Assembly (NCBI RefSeq): GCF_036946125.1
Contig: NZ_JAQIJT010000002.1
Coordinates: 217,001 to 281,000, forward strand
Source: Sphingomonas adhaesiva
GTDB taxonomy: Bacteria > Pseudomonadota > Alphaproteobacteria > Sphingomonadales > Sphingomonadaceae
Direction of reading: 5' to 3'
DNA length: 64,000 bases
Shown here: positions 52,249 through 61,351 of the stretch, piece by piece
Position numbering within the stretch: the stretch's first letter is position 1
Layout: each line of letters begins with the position of its first letter
Position numbers and translations under genes: made by a program
The notes under the pieces: model-generated
What the model was told of the DNA's origin: nothing
Database searches by the model: none
What the model saw: the letters and a program-made list of their open reading frames with translations, nothing else

Positions 52249-53832
52249 TCCGGCACCACGCCGCGCGTCAGGGGCAGGCGGACGACGAAGCGTGCGCCGC
52301 TCAATCGGTCCTCGCGCGCCTCCACGGTGATGTCGCCCTGATGCGCATCGACGATGGTGCGTGCGATCGCCAGGCCCAGGCCGCTGTGCTGGCCGAACCC
52401 TTCGGCGGAGGGGCGTACCGAGTGGAAGCGGCGGAAGATCGCCTCGCGCGCCTCCTCCGGCACGCCGGGGCCCTCGTCCTCGACATGGACCGCCAGCATG
52501 TCGCCCTCGCGCCGGACTGCGATCGTGACCAGCGCGCCGGCCGGAGAGAAGGAAATCGCATTGTCGATCAGATTGGCGAACACGCGCTCCAGCCGCGCGC
52601 CCTCGCCCGGCACCGGGAGGGGGGGGGGCGGGCTGGGTGTCGAGCCGCAGCCGGATGCCGCGCGGCAGCCCGCGCTCCTGACGGCCCGCGACCATCGCCG
52701 CAACCATCCCCGCGACGTCCACCGGCTCGAAGGTGGCGCGGCTGAGCTGCGCGTCGAGCCGGGACGCATCGGAAATGTCGCTGATGAGGCGGTCGAGGCG
52801 GTGCACGTCGTCCTTGATGATCGCGAACAGCCGCTCGCGCAGGTCCGGATCGGCGACGCGCTCCAGCCCGTCGATCGCGGAGCGCAGCGAGGCGAGCGGG
52901 TTCTTGAGCTCGTGGGTGACGTCGGCGGCGAACGCCTCCGTCGCATCGATGCGCGCACGCAGCGCCAGGCTCATGTCGGAGAGCGCGCGGGCCAGCATCC
53001 CGATCTCGTCCCGGCGCGCCGGAAGACGCGGCACCACCACCTCGCGCGCGCGCCCCAGCCGGACGCGCACCGCGGCGCGCGCCAGCCGCCGCAGCGGGCC
53101 GACGATGGTGTTGGCGAGGAACAGCGAGAGCGCGATCGTCGTCGCCGCCGCGACGAGTACGACGACGCTCAGGCGGAACCGCTCCAGCCGTACCCGCTCG
53201 GTCACGTCGCGCGCGTTGACGCTGGACAGCAGCGCCTGCCCGCCGCCCAGCGCGGCGGCGGCGGTGACGACCGGGGTGCGGTCGGGCGCGCGCCAGATCG
53301 TCACCGACGTGCGCTTGCCCGCCAGCACGCGCGCGACATCGGGCCAGCGCCGTCCGTCGCGACGCTCGCGATAGCCCGGTGCCAGCGGTGCGCGGACGAT
53401 CGTGTCGATGATCGCATCGAGCCAGCGCGCGCTGCGCTGCGCCAGCCCGTCGCGATCGGGATCGCGCAGGCGGAAATTGGCGACGCCCAGGGCGCGGCTG
53501 TCCGCCAGCACCGCGCCGCGCGCGTCGTACAGCCGCAGGCGGGTGCCGGTATCGACCGCCAGCCGCGCGATCAGCGCGTCGCGTTGCGCGGTGTCGGCGG
53601 CGCCCATCGCCTCCGCCATCAGCATCGCCTCGCGTCCCGCCTGATCCGCGCGCCCGTCGAGGATGCGGGTGCGGAAGCTGTCGAGATAGAAGAACCCGCC
53701 CGCCAGCAGCAGCAGCGCGACGATATTGACCGCCAGGATACGCGGGGTGAGCGACACCCGGCCCGACCGTGGGCCGGACCAGCGCGCCGTCTGGTCGGGA
53801 TCACTCCTCGGAGAAGCGGTAGCCGGCGCCAT
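52245..53832 (-). pseudogene. chvG: Sensor histidine kinase ChvG, interrupted by a homopolymer frameshift
   Basis: The N-terminal about 402 codons (from ATG at 53832) give a short cytoplasmic tail, a membrane helix (RILAVNIVALLLLAGGFFYL), a periplasmic sensor region, a second helix (LSVVVLVAAATTIALSLFLA), HAMP, and HisKA with His307 (ADVTHELKNPLASL). At a run of ten G (52619-52628; C10 on the coding strand) the frame breaks. The ATP-binding domain (ARLERVFANLIDNAISFSPAG, DEGPGVP, SGLGLAIARTIV) continues in another frame to 52245. Removing one base restores about 528 residues. It may be a sequencing error, a slippage site or a real lesion. GTG at 53756 is an alternative start. Confidence 0.85.
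52619..52628. repeat. Ten-base G homopolymer inside chvG
   Basis: A run of ten G on the plus strand, bounded by A and C. It is the exact point where the two chvG reading frames meet. It lies between the HisKA and ATP-binding domains, in a proline-rich linker. Confidence 0.97.
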
Positions 53833-54523
53833 ACAGCGTCTCGATCGAATCGAAGGCGGCGTCGACCTCGCGGAATTTCCGCCGGACGCGCTTGATGTGC
53901 GAATCGATCGTGCGATCGTCGACGTAGATGTCGTCCTGGTAGGCGGCGTCCATCAACTGGTTGCGCGTCTTCACGACGCCCGGACGCTGCGCGAGCGTCT
54001 CCAGGATCAGGAATTCGGTGACGGTCAGCGTTACCGCTTTGCCGTCCCACGTCACGCGGTGACGCGCCGGGTCCATCACCAGCCGGCCGCGCTCGATCGG
54101 CCCCTGCACCTCGCCCCCGGCGGCGTCGCTGGCGGGCGCGGCCTCGGTCCGGCGCAGGATGGCGCGGATGCGGGCGATCAGCAGGCGCGGGCTGAACGGC
54201 TTGGCGATATAGTCGTCGGCGCCCATGGCGAGGCCCAGCGCCTCGTCCAGCTCGTCGTCCTTGCTGGTCAGGAAGATGACCGGGATCTGGCTCTTCTCAC
54301 GCAAGCGACGCAGCAGCTCCAGACCGTCCATCCGCGGCATCTTGATGTCGAAGATGGCCAGGTCCGGCGGGTTGTCGGTCAGCGCCTTCAGCGCGGTTTC
54401 GCCGTCCGAATAGACGCGCGTCAGGAACCCCTCGGCCTGCAATTGAATGGACACCGATGTCAGGATGTTGCGGTCGTCGTCGACCAGCGCGATGGTCGCG
54501 GTGGCTGGGGAGGGGGCCGTCAT
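53801..54523 (-). CDS. chvI: Response regulator ChvI
   Basis: A 240-residue OmpR-type regulator. The receiver has ALVDDDRNILTSV, phospho-acceptor Asp in LAIFDIKMPRMDGLELL and IAKPFS. The C-terminal winged helix is LTVTEFLILETLAQRPGVVKTRNQL...DDRTIDSHIKRVRRKFR. With ChvG it forms the envelope/acid-responsive system of alphaproteobacteria, which in rhizobia also affects central carbon genes. The ATG at 54523 gives the usual N terminus. The end overlaps chvG by 32 bases if chvG starts at 53832. Confidence 0.95.
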   Translation of the reverse strand: MTAPSPATATIALVDDDRNILTSVSIQLQAEGFLTRVYSDGETALKALTDNPPDLAIFDIKMPRMDGLELLRRLREKSQIPVIFLTSKDDELDEALGLAMGADDYIAKPFSPRLLIARIRAILRRTEAAPASDAAGGEVQGPIERGRLVMDPARHRVTWDGKAVTLTVTEFLILETLAQRPGVVKTRNQLMDAAYQDDIYVDDRTIDSHIKRVRRKFREVDAAFDSIETLYGAGYRFSEE

Positions 54524-54585
54524 CGCCGCCGGGTTAGTGCAAAGGCGAGGCGGGCTCAATGCCGCAGCAGAAGGATGTGCCGCGG

Positions 54586-54604
54586 AAACGTGTTTAACAT
54601 GTTT
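54586..54604. promoter_or_regulatory. Imperfect palindrome in the chvI-pckA divergent region
   Basis: AAACGTGTTTAACATGTTT is a 19-base dyad with only two mismatched pairs around a central T. It is AT-rich in a GC-rich genome and is placed between the chvI (54523, minus) and pckA (54712, plus) starts. It could be a binding site for ChvI or another regulator; inference only. Confidence 0.45.
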
Positions 54605-54711
54605 GACACGGGGGCGGCGAGCCCGGTATTTCGCCGGACGAAGGGTCGGTTGGCGCCGGCATCGTGAATGGCATCGGCGTGCGCCGAAGCGGACAGGAAG
54701 AGGACGGACCA

Positions 54712-56319
54712 TTGAGCGATCGTATTCCGGATATGGGGCTTGAGGCGCAGGGCATCGAGACGCGCGCCACGCTGCACTGGAACCTGGTGACGGCGCAGCT
54801 GGTGGAAACGGCGGTCGCGCGCGGCGAGGGCAAGCTGTCCGCTGACGGTCCGCTGGTGGTGGAGACGGGCGCGCATACCGGCCGCTCCGCGCAGGACAAG
54901 TTCACCGTCCGCGACGCCGAAACCGAATCGACCGTGTGGTGGGGCAAGTCGAACAAGCCGATGGACCCGGCGCATTTCGCCGCGCTGAAGGCCGATTTCC
55001 TCGCGGCGCTGGGCGAGAAGAGCGACCTGTACGTGCAGGACCTGTTCGGCGGGTCGCAGCCGGCGCACCGCGTCCACGTGCGCGTCATCAACGAGCTGGC
55101 ATGGCATAACCTGTTCATCCGCACGATGCTGGTCCGCCCGGAGCAGTCGGAGCTGAAGGGCTTCGTTCCGGACTATACGATCATCGACCTGCCCAGCTTC
55201 CGGGCCGATCCGGAACGCCACGGCTGCCGCGGCCAGACCGTGATCGCGGTCAACCTGAGCGAGAAGCTGATCCTGATCGGCGGGACGAAGTACGCCGGCG
55301 AGATGAAGAAGTCGGTCTTCGGCATCCTCAACTACCTGCTGCCGACGCACGGGGTGATGCCGATGCACTGTTCCGCCAACATGGGCGACGACGGGCGTAC
55401 GGCGGTCTTCTTCGGCCTGTCGGGCACCGGCAAGACGACGCTGTCGGCGGATCCGAAGCGCACGCTGATCGGCGACGACGAGCATGGCTGGTCCGACGAC
55501 GCGGTCTTCAACTTCGAGGGCGGCTGCTATGCCAAGATGATCCGCCTGTCGGCGGACGCGGAGCCCGAGATCTTCGCTACCACCAAGCGGTTCGGCACGG
55601 TGCTGGAAAACGTGGTGATGGACGATGTCACGCGCCAGCTGGACCTGGACGACAACAGCCTGGCCGAGAACAGCCGCGGCGCCTATCCGATCGACTTCAT
55701 CCCGAACACGTCCGAAAAGAACATGGGCGGCGTGCCGAAGAACATCGTGATGCTGACCGCGGACGCGTACGGCATCCTGCCCCCGATCGCGAAGCTGACC
55801 CCGGACCAGGCGATGTACCACTTCCTGTCGGGCTATACCGCGCGTGTCGCCGGCACCGAGATCGGCGTGACCGAGCCGGACGCGACCTTCTCCACCTGCT
55901 TCGGCGCGCCGTTCATGCCGCGCCACCCGTCGGTCTACGGCAACCTGCTGAAGGAGCGGATCGCCAAGGGCGGCGTCGACTGCTGGCTGGTCAACACCGG
56001 CTGGACCGGGGGCAAGTACGGCGTCGGCAACCGCATGCCGATCAAGGCGACGCGCGCGCTGCTGAACGCGGCGCTCGACGGCAGCCTGAACGATGCCGAG
56101 TTCCGCACCGACCCCAATTTCGGGTTCAAGGTGCCGGTGTCGGTGCCGGGCGTCGACACCGCGATCCTCGACCCGCGCGAGACGTGGGCGAACAAGGCGG
56201 AATACGACGCCACCGCGGCAAAGCTGGTCGACCTGTTCAACGAGAATTTCGCGCAGTTCGCGGAATATGTCGATCAGGGCGTGCGCGAAGCCGCGCCGAA
56301 GGCGACCGCTGTGGCGTAA
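54712..56319 (+). CDS. pckA: Phosphoenolpyruvate carboxykinase (ATP)
   Basis: A 535-residue enzyme that converts oxaloacetate plus ATP to PEP, the entry step of gluconeogenesis. Kinase-1a loop GLSGTGKTTLSADPKR, kinase-2 LIGDDEHGWSDDAVFNFEGGCYAK, and substrate motifs RGAYPIDFIPN and LVNTGWTGGKYG are present. The TTG at 54712 has a strong AGGAAGAGGA 7 bases upstream and is chosen; the GTG at 54664 would add an atypical leader. It is divergent from chvI; ChvI control of pckA is known in agrobacteria and rhizobia. Confidence 0.95.
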   Translation: MSDRIPDMGLEAQGIETRATLHWNLVTAQLVETAVARGEGKLSADGPLVVETGAHTGRSAQDKFTVRDAETESTVWWGKSNKPMDPAHFAALKADFLAALGEKSDLYVQDLFGGSQPAHRVHVRVINELAWHNLFIRTMLVRPEQSELKGFVPDYTIIDLPSFRADPERHGCRGQTVIAVNLSEKLILIGGTKYAGEMKKSVFGILNYLLPTHGVMPMHCSANMGDDGRTAVFFGLSGTGKTTLSADPKRTLIGDDEHGWSDDAVFNFEGGCYAKMIRLSADAEPEIFATTKRFGTVLENVVMDDVTRQLDLDDNSLAENSRGAYPIDFIPNTSEKNMGGVPKNIVMLTADAYGILPPIAKLTPDQAMYHFLSGYTARVAGTEIGVTEPDATFSTCFGAPFMPRHPSVYGNLLKERIAKGGVDCWLVNTGWTGGKYGVGNRMPIKATRALLNAALDGSLNDAEFRTDPNFGFKVPVSVPGVDTAILDPRETWANKAEYDATAAKLVDLFNENFAQFAEYVDQGVREAAPKATAVA

Positions 56320-56328
56320 CGCTTTCCG

Positions 56329-56410
56329 GTCACCCCGGGCGTGATCCGGAGTGGCGTTTCGTCGCCGCGTTGCAGAAGAAGCGGGACCCCGGGTCGAGGC
56401 CCGGGGTGAC
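56329..56410. repeat. Family B repeat
   Basis: A perfect 12-base inverted repeat: GTCACCCCGGGC (56329-56340) and GCCCGGGGTGAC (56399-56410). The internal arm AAGCGGGACCCCGGG matches the copies at 9.0 and 35.2 kb. It lies after pckA. Confidence 0.82.
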
Positions 56411-56444
56411 GGTGTGTGGTTCGAAACGCTGATGCTACGCACCC

Positions 56445-56540
56445 CGTCACCCCGGACCTGATCCGGGGTCCAGGGTTCTCCGTCATCACGCTGCTTGGGC
56501 GCGCGGAACCCTGGATGCCGGAACAAGTCCGGCATGACGG
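56445..56540. repeat. Family B repeat, variant
   Basis: The arm CGTCACCCCGGACCTGATCC continues into GGGGTCCAGGGTTC. It is mirrored, with mismatches, by GGAACCCTGGATGCCGGAAC continuing into AAGTCCGGCATGACG. It fills the rest of the gap between pckA and the nfeD gene. Confidence 0.82.
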
Positions 56541-56565
56541 CGCAGAGGCCTCTTCCGTTGCGCGG

Positions 56566-57012
56566 TTACGCCGCCTCCACCGTCAGCACGCCGCCCTCGA
56601 CCGCGACGATCGTCACCGTGGCGCCGGCGGGCAGGTCGGGTCCCGTCGCGGGCCAGGCGCCGTCGCCGACGATCACCCGTCCGCGGCCGTGCTCGATCGC
56701 GGTTTCCAGGCGGGCGGTCGTGCCGATCATCGCCGCGGTGCGATCGTTGAGGCGCACGGCGTCGCCTGCGACCGGATAGTCGCGGTACCAGCGCCGCCCG
56801 ATCAGGACCGTGGCCACGCTCCACGCGGCGAAGCTCAGCAGCTGGAGCGACAGCGGCATGTCCGCGAGGACGAAGGTCGCCGCGCCCGTGATCGCGGCCG
56901 CGATCGCCAGGAAGATCAGGAACACGCCGGGCACCAGCAGCTCCGCGATGCCCAGCAGCAGCGCCGCGACCAGCCACGCCGTGCCCACGCCGCCGATGCC
57001 GTCCAGCGTCAC
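56566..57012 (-). CDS. NfeD-like membrane protein
   Basis: A 148-residue protein with three to four membrane helices (TAWLVAALLLGIAELLVPGVFLIFLAIAAAITGAATFVL) and a C-terminal OB-fold NfeD domain (GTTARLETAIEHGRGRVIVGDGAW...VTIVAVEGGVLTVE). Short NfeD proteins partner with SPFH proteins in membrane microdomains. The GTG at 57012 overlaps the SPFH stop (GTGA), confirming the pair. Confidence 0.9.
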   Translation of the reverse strand: MTLDGIGGVGTAWLVAALLLGIAELLVPGVFLIFLAIAAAITGAATFVLADMPLSLQLLSFAAWSVATVLIGRRWYRDYPVAGDAVRLNDRTAAMIGTTARLETAIEHGRGRVIVGDGAWPATGPDLPAGATVTIVAVEGGVLTVEAA

Positions 57013-57980
57013 GCCTCCGGTGCCCGCGGCAGTTCGAACGGGCCGGGACGCTTCGCCGGTGCGGCCGTCGGCGCGTCCGGCTTGAGCGCTTCCTTCGCCA
57101 GTTCGCCGATCCCGCCCAGCGTGCCGATCAGCTGGGTCGCCTCGACCGGGAAGAGGATCGTCTTGGCATTGGGGCTGGTCGCGAACCTGCCGACCGCCTC
57201 GACATATTTCTGCGCGACGAAGTAGTTGATCGCCTGCGCGCCGCCGCCGGCGATCGCTTCGCTGACTACGCGCGTCGCCTTCGCCTCGGCCTCCGCCGCG
57301 CGTTCGCGCGCTTCGGCGTCGCGATAGGCCGATTCGCGGCGGCCCTCGGCCTCCAGGATGCGCGCCTGCTTCTGACCCTCGGCGCGCAGGATCTCCGACG
57401 CGCGGGTGCCTTCCGCCTCCAGGATATTGGCGCGCTTCTCGCGCTCGGCCTTCATCTGGCGGCCCATCGCGGTGACGATGTCGGCGGGCGGGCGGATGTC
57501 CTTGATCTCGACGCGGGTGATCTTGACGCCCCAGGGCACGGTCGCGTGATCGACCACCGACAGCAGCCGCGCGTTGATCTCGTCGCGCTTCGACAGCGTC
57601 TCGTCCAGGTCCATCGCGCCCATCACGGTGCGCAGGTTCGTCGTCGTCAGCTGCAACAGCGCGACGTACAGGTCCGACACCTCGTACGCCGCCTTGGGCG
57701 CGTCGAGCACCTGGAAGAAGACGACGCCGTCGGTGGAGACGATCGCATTGTCCTTCGTGATGATCTCCTGCCCCGGGATATCGATCACCTGTTCCATCAT
57801 GTTCACGCGGCGCCCGACCCGGTAGAAGAAGGCGGGGTAGAAGTTGAACCCCGGCGCGGCCGTGTTGGTGTAGCGGCCGAAATGCTCGATCGTGTATTGA
57901 TAGCCCTGACGAACGATCTTGATGCTGGCGAAGAGGTAGAACAGCACGAACGCCAGCAGGAGGGCGGCGACGATCAGCAT
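57009..57980 (-). CDS. SPFH/Band 7 (stomatin-like, QmcA-type) protein
   Basis: A 323-residue membrane-anchored scaffold protein. An N-terminal helix (MLIVAALLLAFVLFYLFASI) is followed by the PHB/Band 7 domain (VRQGYQYTIEHFGRYT...PGFNFYPAFF...VDHATVPWGVKITRVEIKDI) and a charged Ala/Glu/Arg-rich coiled coil (residues 170-250). The ATG at 57980 is preferred, with a purine-rich GGAAGGAA upstream; one at 58016 would add 12 residues. It forms an operon with the NfeD partner. Confidence 0.92.
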   Translation of the reverse strand: MLIVAALLLAFVLFYLFASIKIVRQGYQYTIEHFGRYTNTAAPGFNFYPAFFYRVGRRVNMMEQVIDIPGQEIITKDNAIVSTDGVVFFQVLDAPKAAYEVSDLYVALLQLTTTNLRTVMGAMDLDETLSKRDEINARLLSVVDHATVPWGVKITRVEIKDIRPPADIVTAMGRQMKAEREKRANILEAEGTRASEILRAEGQKQARILEAEGRRESAYRDAEARERAAEAEAKATRVVSEAIAGGGAQAINYFVAQKYVEAVGRFATSPNAKTILFPVEATQLIGTLGGIGELAKEALKPDAPTAAPAKRPGPFELPRAPEA

Positions 57981-58092
57981 GGCGGGCGGTTCCTTCCCTG
58001 GGTAAGCCGCCATCATAGACCGCCCCTAGCGATCCGTCACGGATGCGGTTACATGGCGCGCCACTCCTTCCCCCCAATGGATTCGGCACCCC

Positions 58093-59550
58093 ATGGACAT
58101 CCGGCTCGGCCTCACCTTCGACGACGTGTTGCTCGTGCCGGCGGAATCGAGCGTGCTGCCGACCGCCGCGGATACGCGGACGAAGCTGACGCGCGGCATC
58201 GCGCTCAACATCCCGGTCGTGTCCTCCGCGATGGATACCGTGACCGAGGCGGACATGGCGATCGTCATGGCGCAGCTGGGCGGGATCGGCGTGCTCCACC
58301 GCAACCTGACCGTGGAGGAGCAGGTCGCGGCGGTGCGGCAGGTGAAGCGGTTCGAAAGCGGTATGGTGGTCAACCCGATCACGATCGCGCCGGAGGCGAC
58401 GCTGGCGCAGGCGCAGGCATTGATGGCGGCGAACCGGATCAGCGGCATTCCGGTGGTGGAGCGCGACGGGCGGCTGGTCGGCATCCTGACCAACCGCGAC
58501 GTGCGCTTTGCCGAGAATCCGAACCAGCCTGTGTCGGAGCTGATGACGAAGGACGACCTGGCTACCGTATCGGTCGGGGTGGGGCAGGAGGAGGCGCGCC
58601 GCCTGCTGCATCAGCGCCGGATCGAGAAGCTGCTGGTGGTGGACGAGGCGTATCGCTGCGTCGGCCTCATCACGGTGAAGGACATCGAGAAGGCGGTCAT
58701 GTACCCCGACGCGACGAAGGACGCGGCCGGGCGCCTGCGCGTCGCCGCGGCGACGACGGTGGGGGACAAGGGCTTCGACCGGACCGAGGCGCTGGTCGAT
58801 GCCGAGTGCGACCTGATCGTGATCGACACCGCGCACGGGCACAATGCCGATGTGGCGCGGGCGGTCGAGCGGGTGAAGAAGCTGTCCAACTCGGTGCAGG
58901 TCGTGGCGGGCAACGTCGCCACCGCCGCCGCCACGCGCGCGCTGATTGATGCGGGCGCGGACGGGATCAAGGTCGGCATCGGGCCGGGATCGATCTGTAC
59001 CACGCGCGTCGTCGCGGGCGTGGGCGTGCCGCAGCTGACCGCGGTGATGGACTGCGCCGAGGAAGCCGCCAGGTCGGGCGTGCCGGTGATCGCGGACGGT
59101 GGCCTGCGCACCTCCGGCGACCTGGCGAAGGCGCTGGCGGCGGGCGCATCGACGTGCATGGTGGGCTCGCTGCTGGCCGGCACCGAGGAAGCGCCGGGCG
59201 AGACGTTCCTGTATCAGGGACGCGCGTACAAGTCGTACCGCGGCATGGGGTCTGTCGGCGCGATGGGGCGCGGGTCGGCGGACCGTTATTTTCAGGGCGA
59301 GGTGCGCGACCAGCTGAAGCTGGTGCCCGAGGGGATCGAGGGGCAGGTGCCGTTCAAGGGCCCGGCGCGCGAGGTGATCCACCAGCTGGTCGGCGGGATC
59401 AAGGCGGCGATGGGCTATACCGGGTCGGCGACGATCGCGTCGCTGCAGGAGCGTGCGCAATTCGTCCGCATCACGGGCGCGGGGCTGAAGGAAAGCCACG
59501 TCCACGACGTGACCATCACGCGCGAGGCGCCGAACTACCCCACACGGTGA
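58093..59550 (+). CDS. guaB: Inosine-5'-monophosphate dehydrogenase
   Basis: A 485-residue enzyme that oxidises IMP to XMP, the committed step of GMP synthesis. The barrel start is LTFDDVLLVPAESSVLP. Two CBS domains span about residues 95-205 (VVNPITIAPEATLAQAQALM). The catalytic loop is GPGSICTTRVVAGVGVPQ with Cys302, and the flap region is SYRGMGSVGAM. Length is standard. It is followed 10 bases later by rsmB. Confidence 0.98.
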   Translation: MDIRLGLTFDDVLLVPAESSVLPTAADTRTKLTRGIALNIPVVSSAMDTVTEADMAIVMAQLGGIGVLHRNLTVEEQVAAVRQVKRFESGMVVNPITIAPEATLAQAQALMAANRISGIPVVERDGRLVGILTNRDVRFAENPNQPVSELMTKDDLATVSVGVGQEEARRLLHQRRIEKLLVVDEAYRCVGLITVKDIEKAVMYPDATKDAAGRLRVAAATTVGDKGFDRTEALVDAECDLIVIDTAHGHNADVARAVERVKKLSNSVQVVAGNVATAAATRALIDAGADGIKVGIGPGSICTTRVVAGVGVPQLTAVMDCAEEAARSGVPVIADGGLRTSGDLAKALAAGASTCMVGSLLAGTEEAPGETFLYQGRAYKSYRGMGSVGAMGRGSADRYFQGEVRDQLKLVPEGIEGQVPFKGPAREVIHQLVGGIKAAMGYTGSATIASLQERAQFVRITGAGLKESHVHDVTITREAPNYPTR

Positions 59551-59560
59551 GGAGGGGCCG

Positions 59561-60715
59561 ATGACCCCGGCGGCACGCACCCAGGCGGCGATCGACCTGC
59601 TCGACGCGATTGCGCAGGCGGCGCGCGAGGGCGGCGCGGCGGCGGACACGTTGATCTCGCGCTATTTCGCGGCACGGCGCTACGCCGGGTCGAAGGACCG
59701 GCGGGCGGTGCGCGAGCTGGTCTATGCCGCGATCCGCGCGCTGGGCGAGCGGCCGGAGAGCGGGCGCGCGGCGATGCTGGCGCTGGCGGCGAAGGATGCG
59801 GTGCTGGCGGCGACCTTCGACGGCTCGACGCACGGACCCGCGCCGATCGGGGCGAGCGAGCCGATGGCGGCGGAGGGGCTGCATCCGCGCTGGCTCGAAC
59901 AGGCGCTGGCCGCGTCCGGGATCGATGCCGCGGAGCAGGCGGCGCTGGTGGAGCGGGCGCCGCTGGACGTTCGCATCAACCGGCTGCGCGACGGCGAACT
60001 GCCGGCGGGCGAGCCGATCCCCGGGCTGCCCGATGCGCTGCGGCTGCCGGCGGGGACGGACCTGACGCCGTTCGCGGGCCGGGTCGAGGCGCAGGACGCG
60101 GGCAGCCAGACGGTGACGCTCGCCACCGGGGCCGCGCCGGGGATGACGGTGCTGGACCTGTGCGCGGGCGCGGGCGGCAAGACGCTGGCGCTGGCGCCGA
60201 TGTTGGCGAAGGTTGGACAGATCGTGGCCGCGGACGTCGACCGCGCCCGGCTGTCGCGGCTGATGCCGCGCGCCGAGGCGGCGGGCGTCGCGGATCTGGT
60301 CGAAACGCGGCTGATGAACCCCGGACAGGAGCGCGAAACGCTGGCGGATGTTGCCGCCGACGTGGTCCTTGTCGACGCGCCGTGTTCGGGAACGGGCACG
60401 TGGCGGCGCAATCCCGAAGCGCGGTGGCGGTTGACGCCGGCGCGGCTGGAACGGCTGGTCGCGACCCAGCGGCACCTGCTGGCGGTGGGGGCGGCATGCG
60501 TGCGGCCGGGCGGGGCGCTGGTGCATGTCGTCTGTTCGCTGCTGGATGCCGAGGGTGCGGATCAGGTCGACGCATTCCTTGCCGATCATCCGGGCTGGAT
60601 CGCCGAGCCGCTGTCGCTGCCGCTGGGGCGCGCGCATCGCGGCGGCGTCCGGCTGACCCCGGCGCATGACGGCAGCGACGGCTTTTTTGTCGCACGCCTG
60701 CGGGCCCCGTGCTAA
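59561..60715 (+). CDS. rsmB: RsmB-family 16S rRNA (cytosine-5) methyltransferase
   Basis: A 384-residue RNA m5C methyltransferase. The N-terminal NusB-like helical domain is residues 1-130. The SAM domain has VLDLCAGAGGKTLALAPML, VDAPCSGTGTWRRNPEARWRL (motif IV Cys) and VHVVCSLLDAEGADQVD (catalytic motif VI Cys). The probable target is C967 of 16S rRNA. Other NOL1/NOP2/sun targets cannot be excluded. Confidence 0.9.
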   Translation: MTPAARTQAAIDLLDAIAQAAREGGAAADTLISRYFAARRYAGSKDRRAVRELVYAAIRALGERPESGRAAMLALAAKDAVLAATFDGSTHGPAPIGASEPMAAEGLHPRWLEQALAASGIDAAEQAALVERAPLDVRINRLRDGELPAGEPIPGLPDALRLPAGTDLTPFAGRVEAQDAGSQTVTLATGAAPGMTVLDLCAGAGGKTLALAPMLAKVGQIVAADVDRARLSRLMPRAEAAGVADLVETRLMNPGQERETLADVAADVVLVDAPCSGTGTWRRNPEARWRLTPARLERLVATQRHLLAVGAACVRPGGALVHVVCSLLDAEGADQVDAFLADHPGWIAEPLSLPLGRAHRGGVRLTPAHDGSDGFFVARLRAPC

Positions 60716-60748
60716 CCGATCGACATCGTGTCGAAGCTGGAGCCGTTC

Positions 60749-61267
60749 ATGCGTTTCACCTGCGTCGCCGTCGCCGCATCGCTGGCGATGGTGTCGATTT
60801 CCACCTCGCTCCACGGCCAGCGTCCCGACGACCAGATCGATGCGCGCAGCATGGCGCTGCTGCAACAGGGGAAGGCGGCGCAGGCGGCCGGTAACCTGGA
60901 GGGGGCAACCGACCTGCTGGAAACCGCGGTGACGGTCGATCCGCGCAACCGGCAGGCGTTCATCACGCTGGCGAACGTGGCGGAGGCGCGCGGACTGCCC
61001 GGGAAGGCGATCCGTTTCTATCGCGAGGCGCTGCTGCTGGAGCCCAACGACGTCGACGCGCTGGCGGGACAGGGCGAGGCGATGGTGATGAAGGGCGCGG
61101 TGGAGCGCGCGCGCCAGAACCTCACGCGGGTGAGGACGTTGTGCAAGGGCGCGTGCCCCCAGGCATCGACGCTGGCCGCCGCGATCGCCAAGGGGCCGCC
61201 CGTGACGACCGCCGCGGTGGGCGCGAACACCACGACCGTGGGGAAGGTGCCGGCCGCGAAGGATTGA
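60749..61267 (+). CDS. Small exported TPR protein
   Basis: A 172-residue protein. A signal peptide (MRFTCVAVAASLAMVSISTSLHG) is followed by two to three tetratricopeptide repeats (SMALLQQGKAAQAAGNLEGATDLLETAVTV; IRFYREALLLEPNDVDALAGQGEAM), a CKGAC cysteine pair and a Thr/Ala-rich tail. It is probably a periplasmic interaction protein. The ATG at 60749 has GGAG upstream; the GTG at 60728 would give a longer N terminus. Confidence 0.82.
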   Translation: MRFTCVAVAASLAMVSISTSLHGQRPDDQIDARSMALLQQGKAAQAAGNLEGATDLLETAVTVDPRNRQAFITLANVAEARGLPGKAIRFYREALLLEPNDVDALAGQGEAMVMKGAVERARQNLTRVRTLCKGACPQASTLAAAIAKGPPVTTAAVGANTTTVGKVPAAKD

Positions 61268-61351
61268 GGGGCGGCGAGCGTTCCGCCCAAGCTTCGAGAC
61301 GGCATTCGGACGTCGCTCGATGACCCCCCACGAACGGGTGGGGGATGACCT

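Noticed and set aside
54556..56535. A 659-codon minus-strand frame opposite pckA that also spans repeat elements
   Set aside because: It is a shadow of pckA; its first part translates repeat DNA (PDLFRHPGFRAPK-like peptides).
56566..59649. A 1027-codon minus-strand frame merging antisense guaB with the NfeD gene
   Set aside because: Only the last 149 codons (NfeD, from the GTG at 57012) are real; the rest is antisense or out of frame relative to guaB and the SPFH gene.
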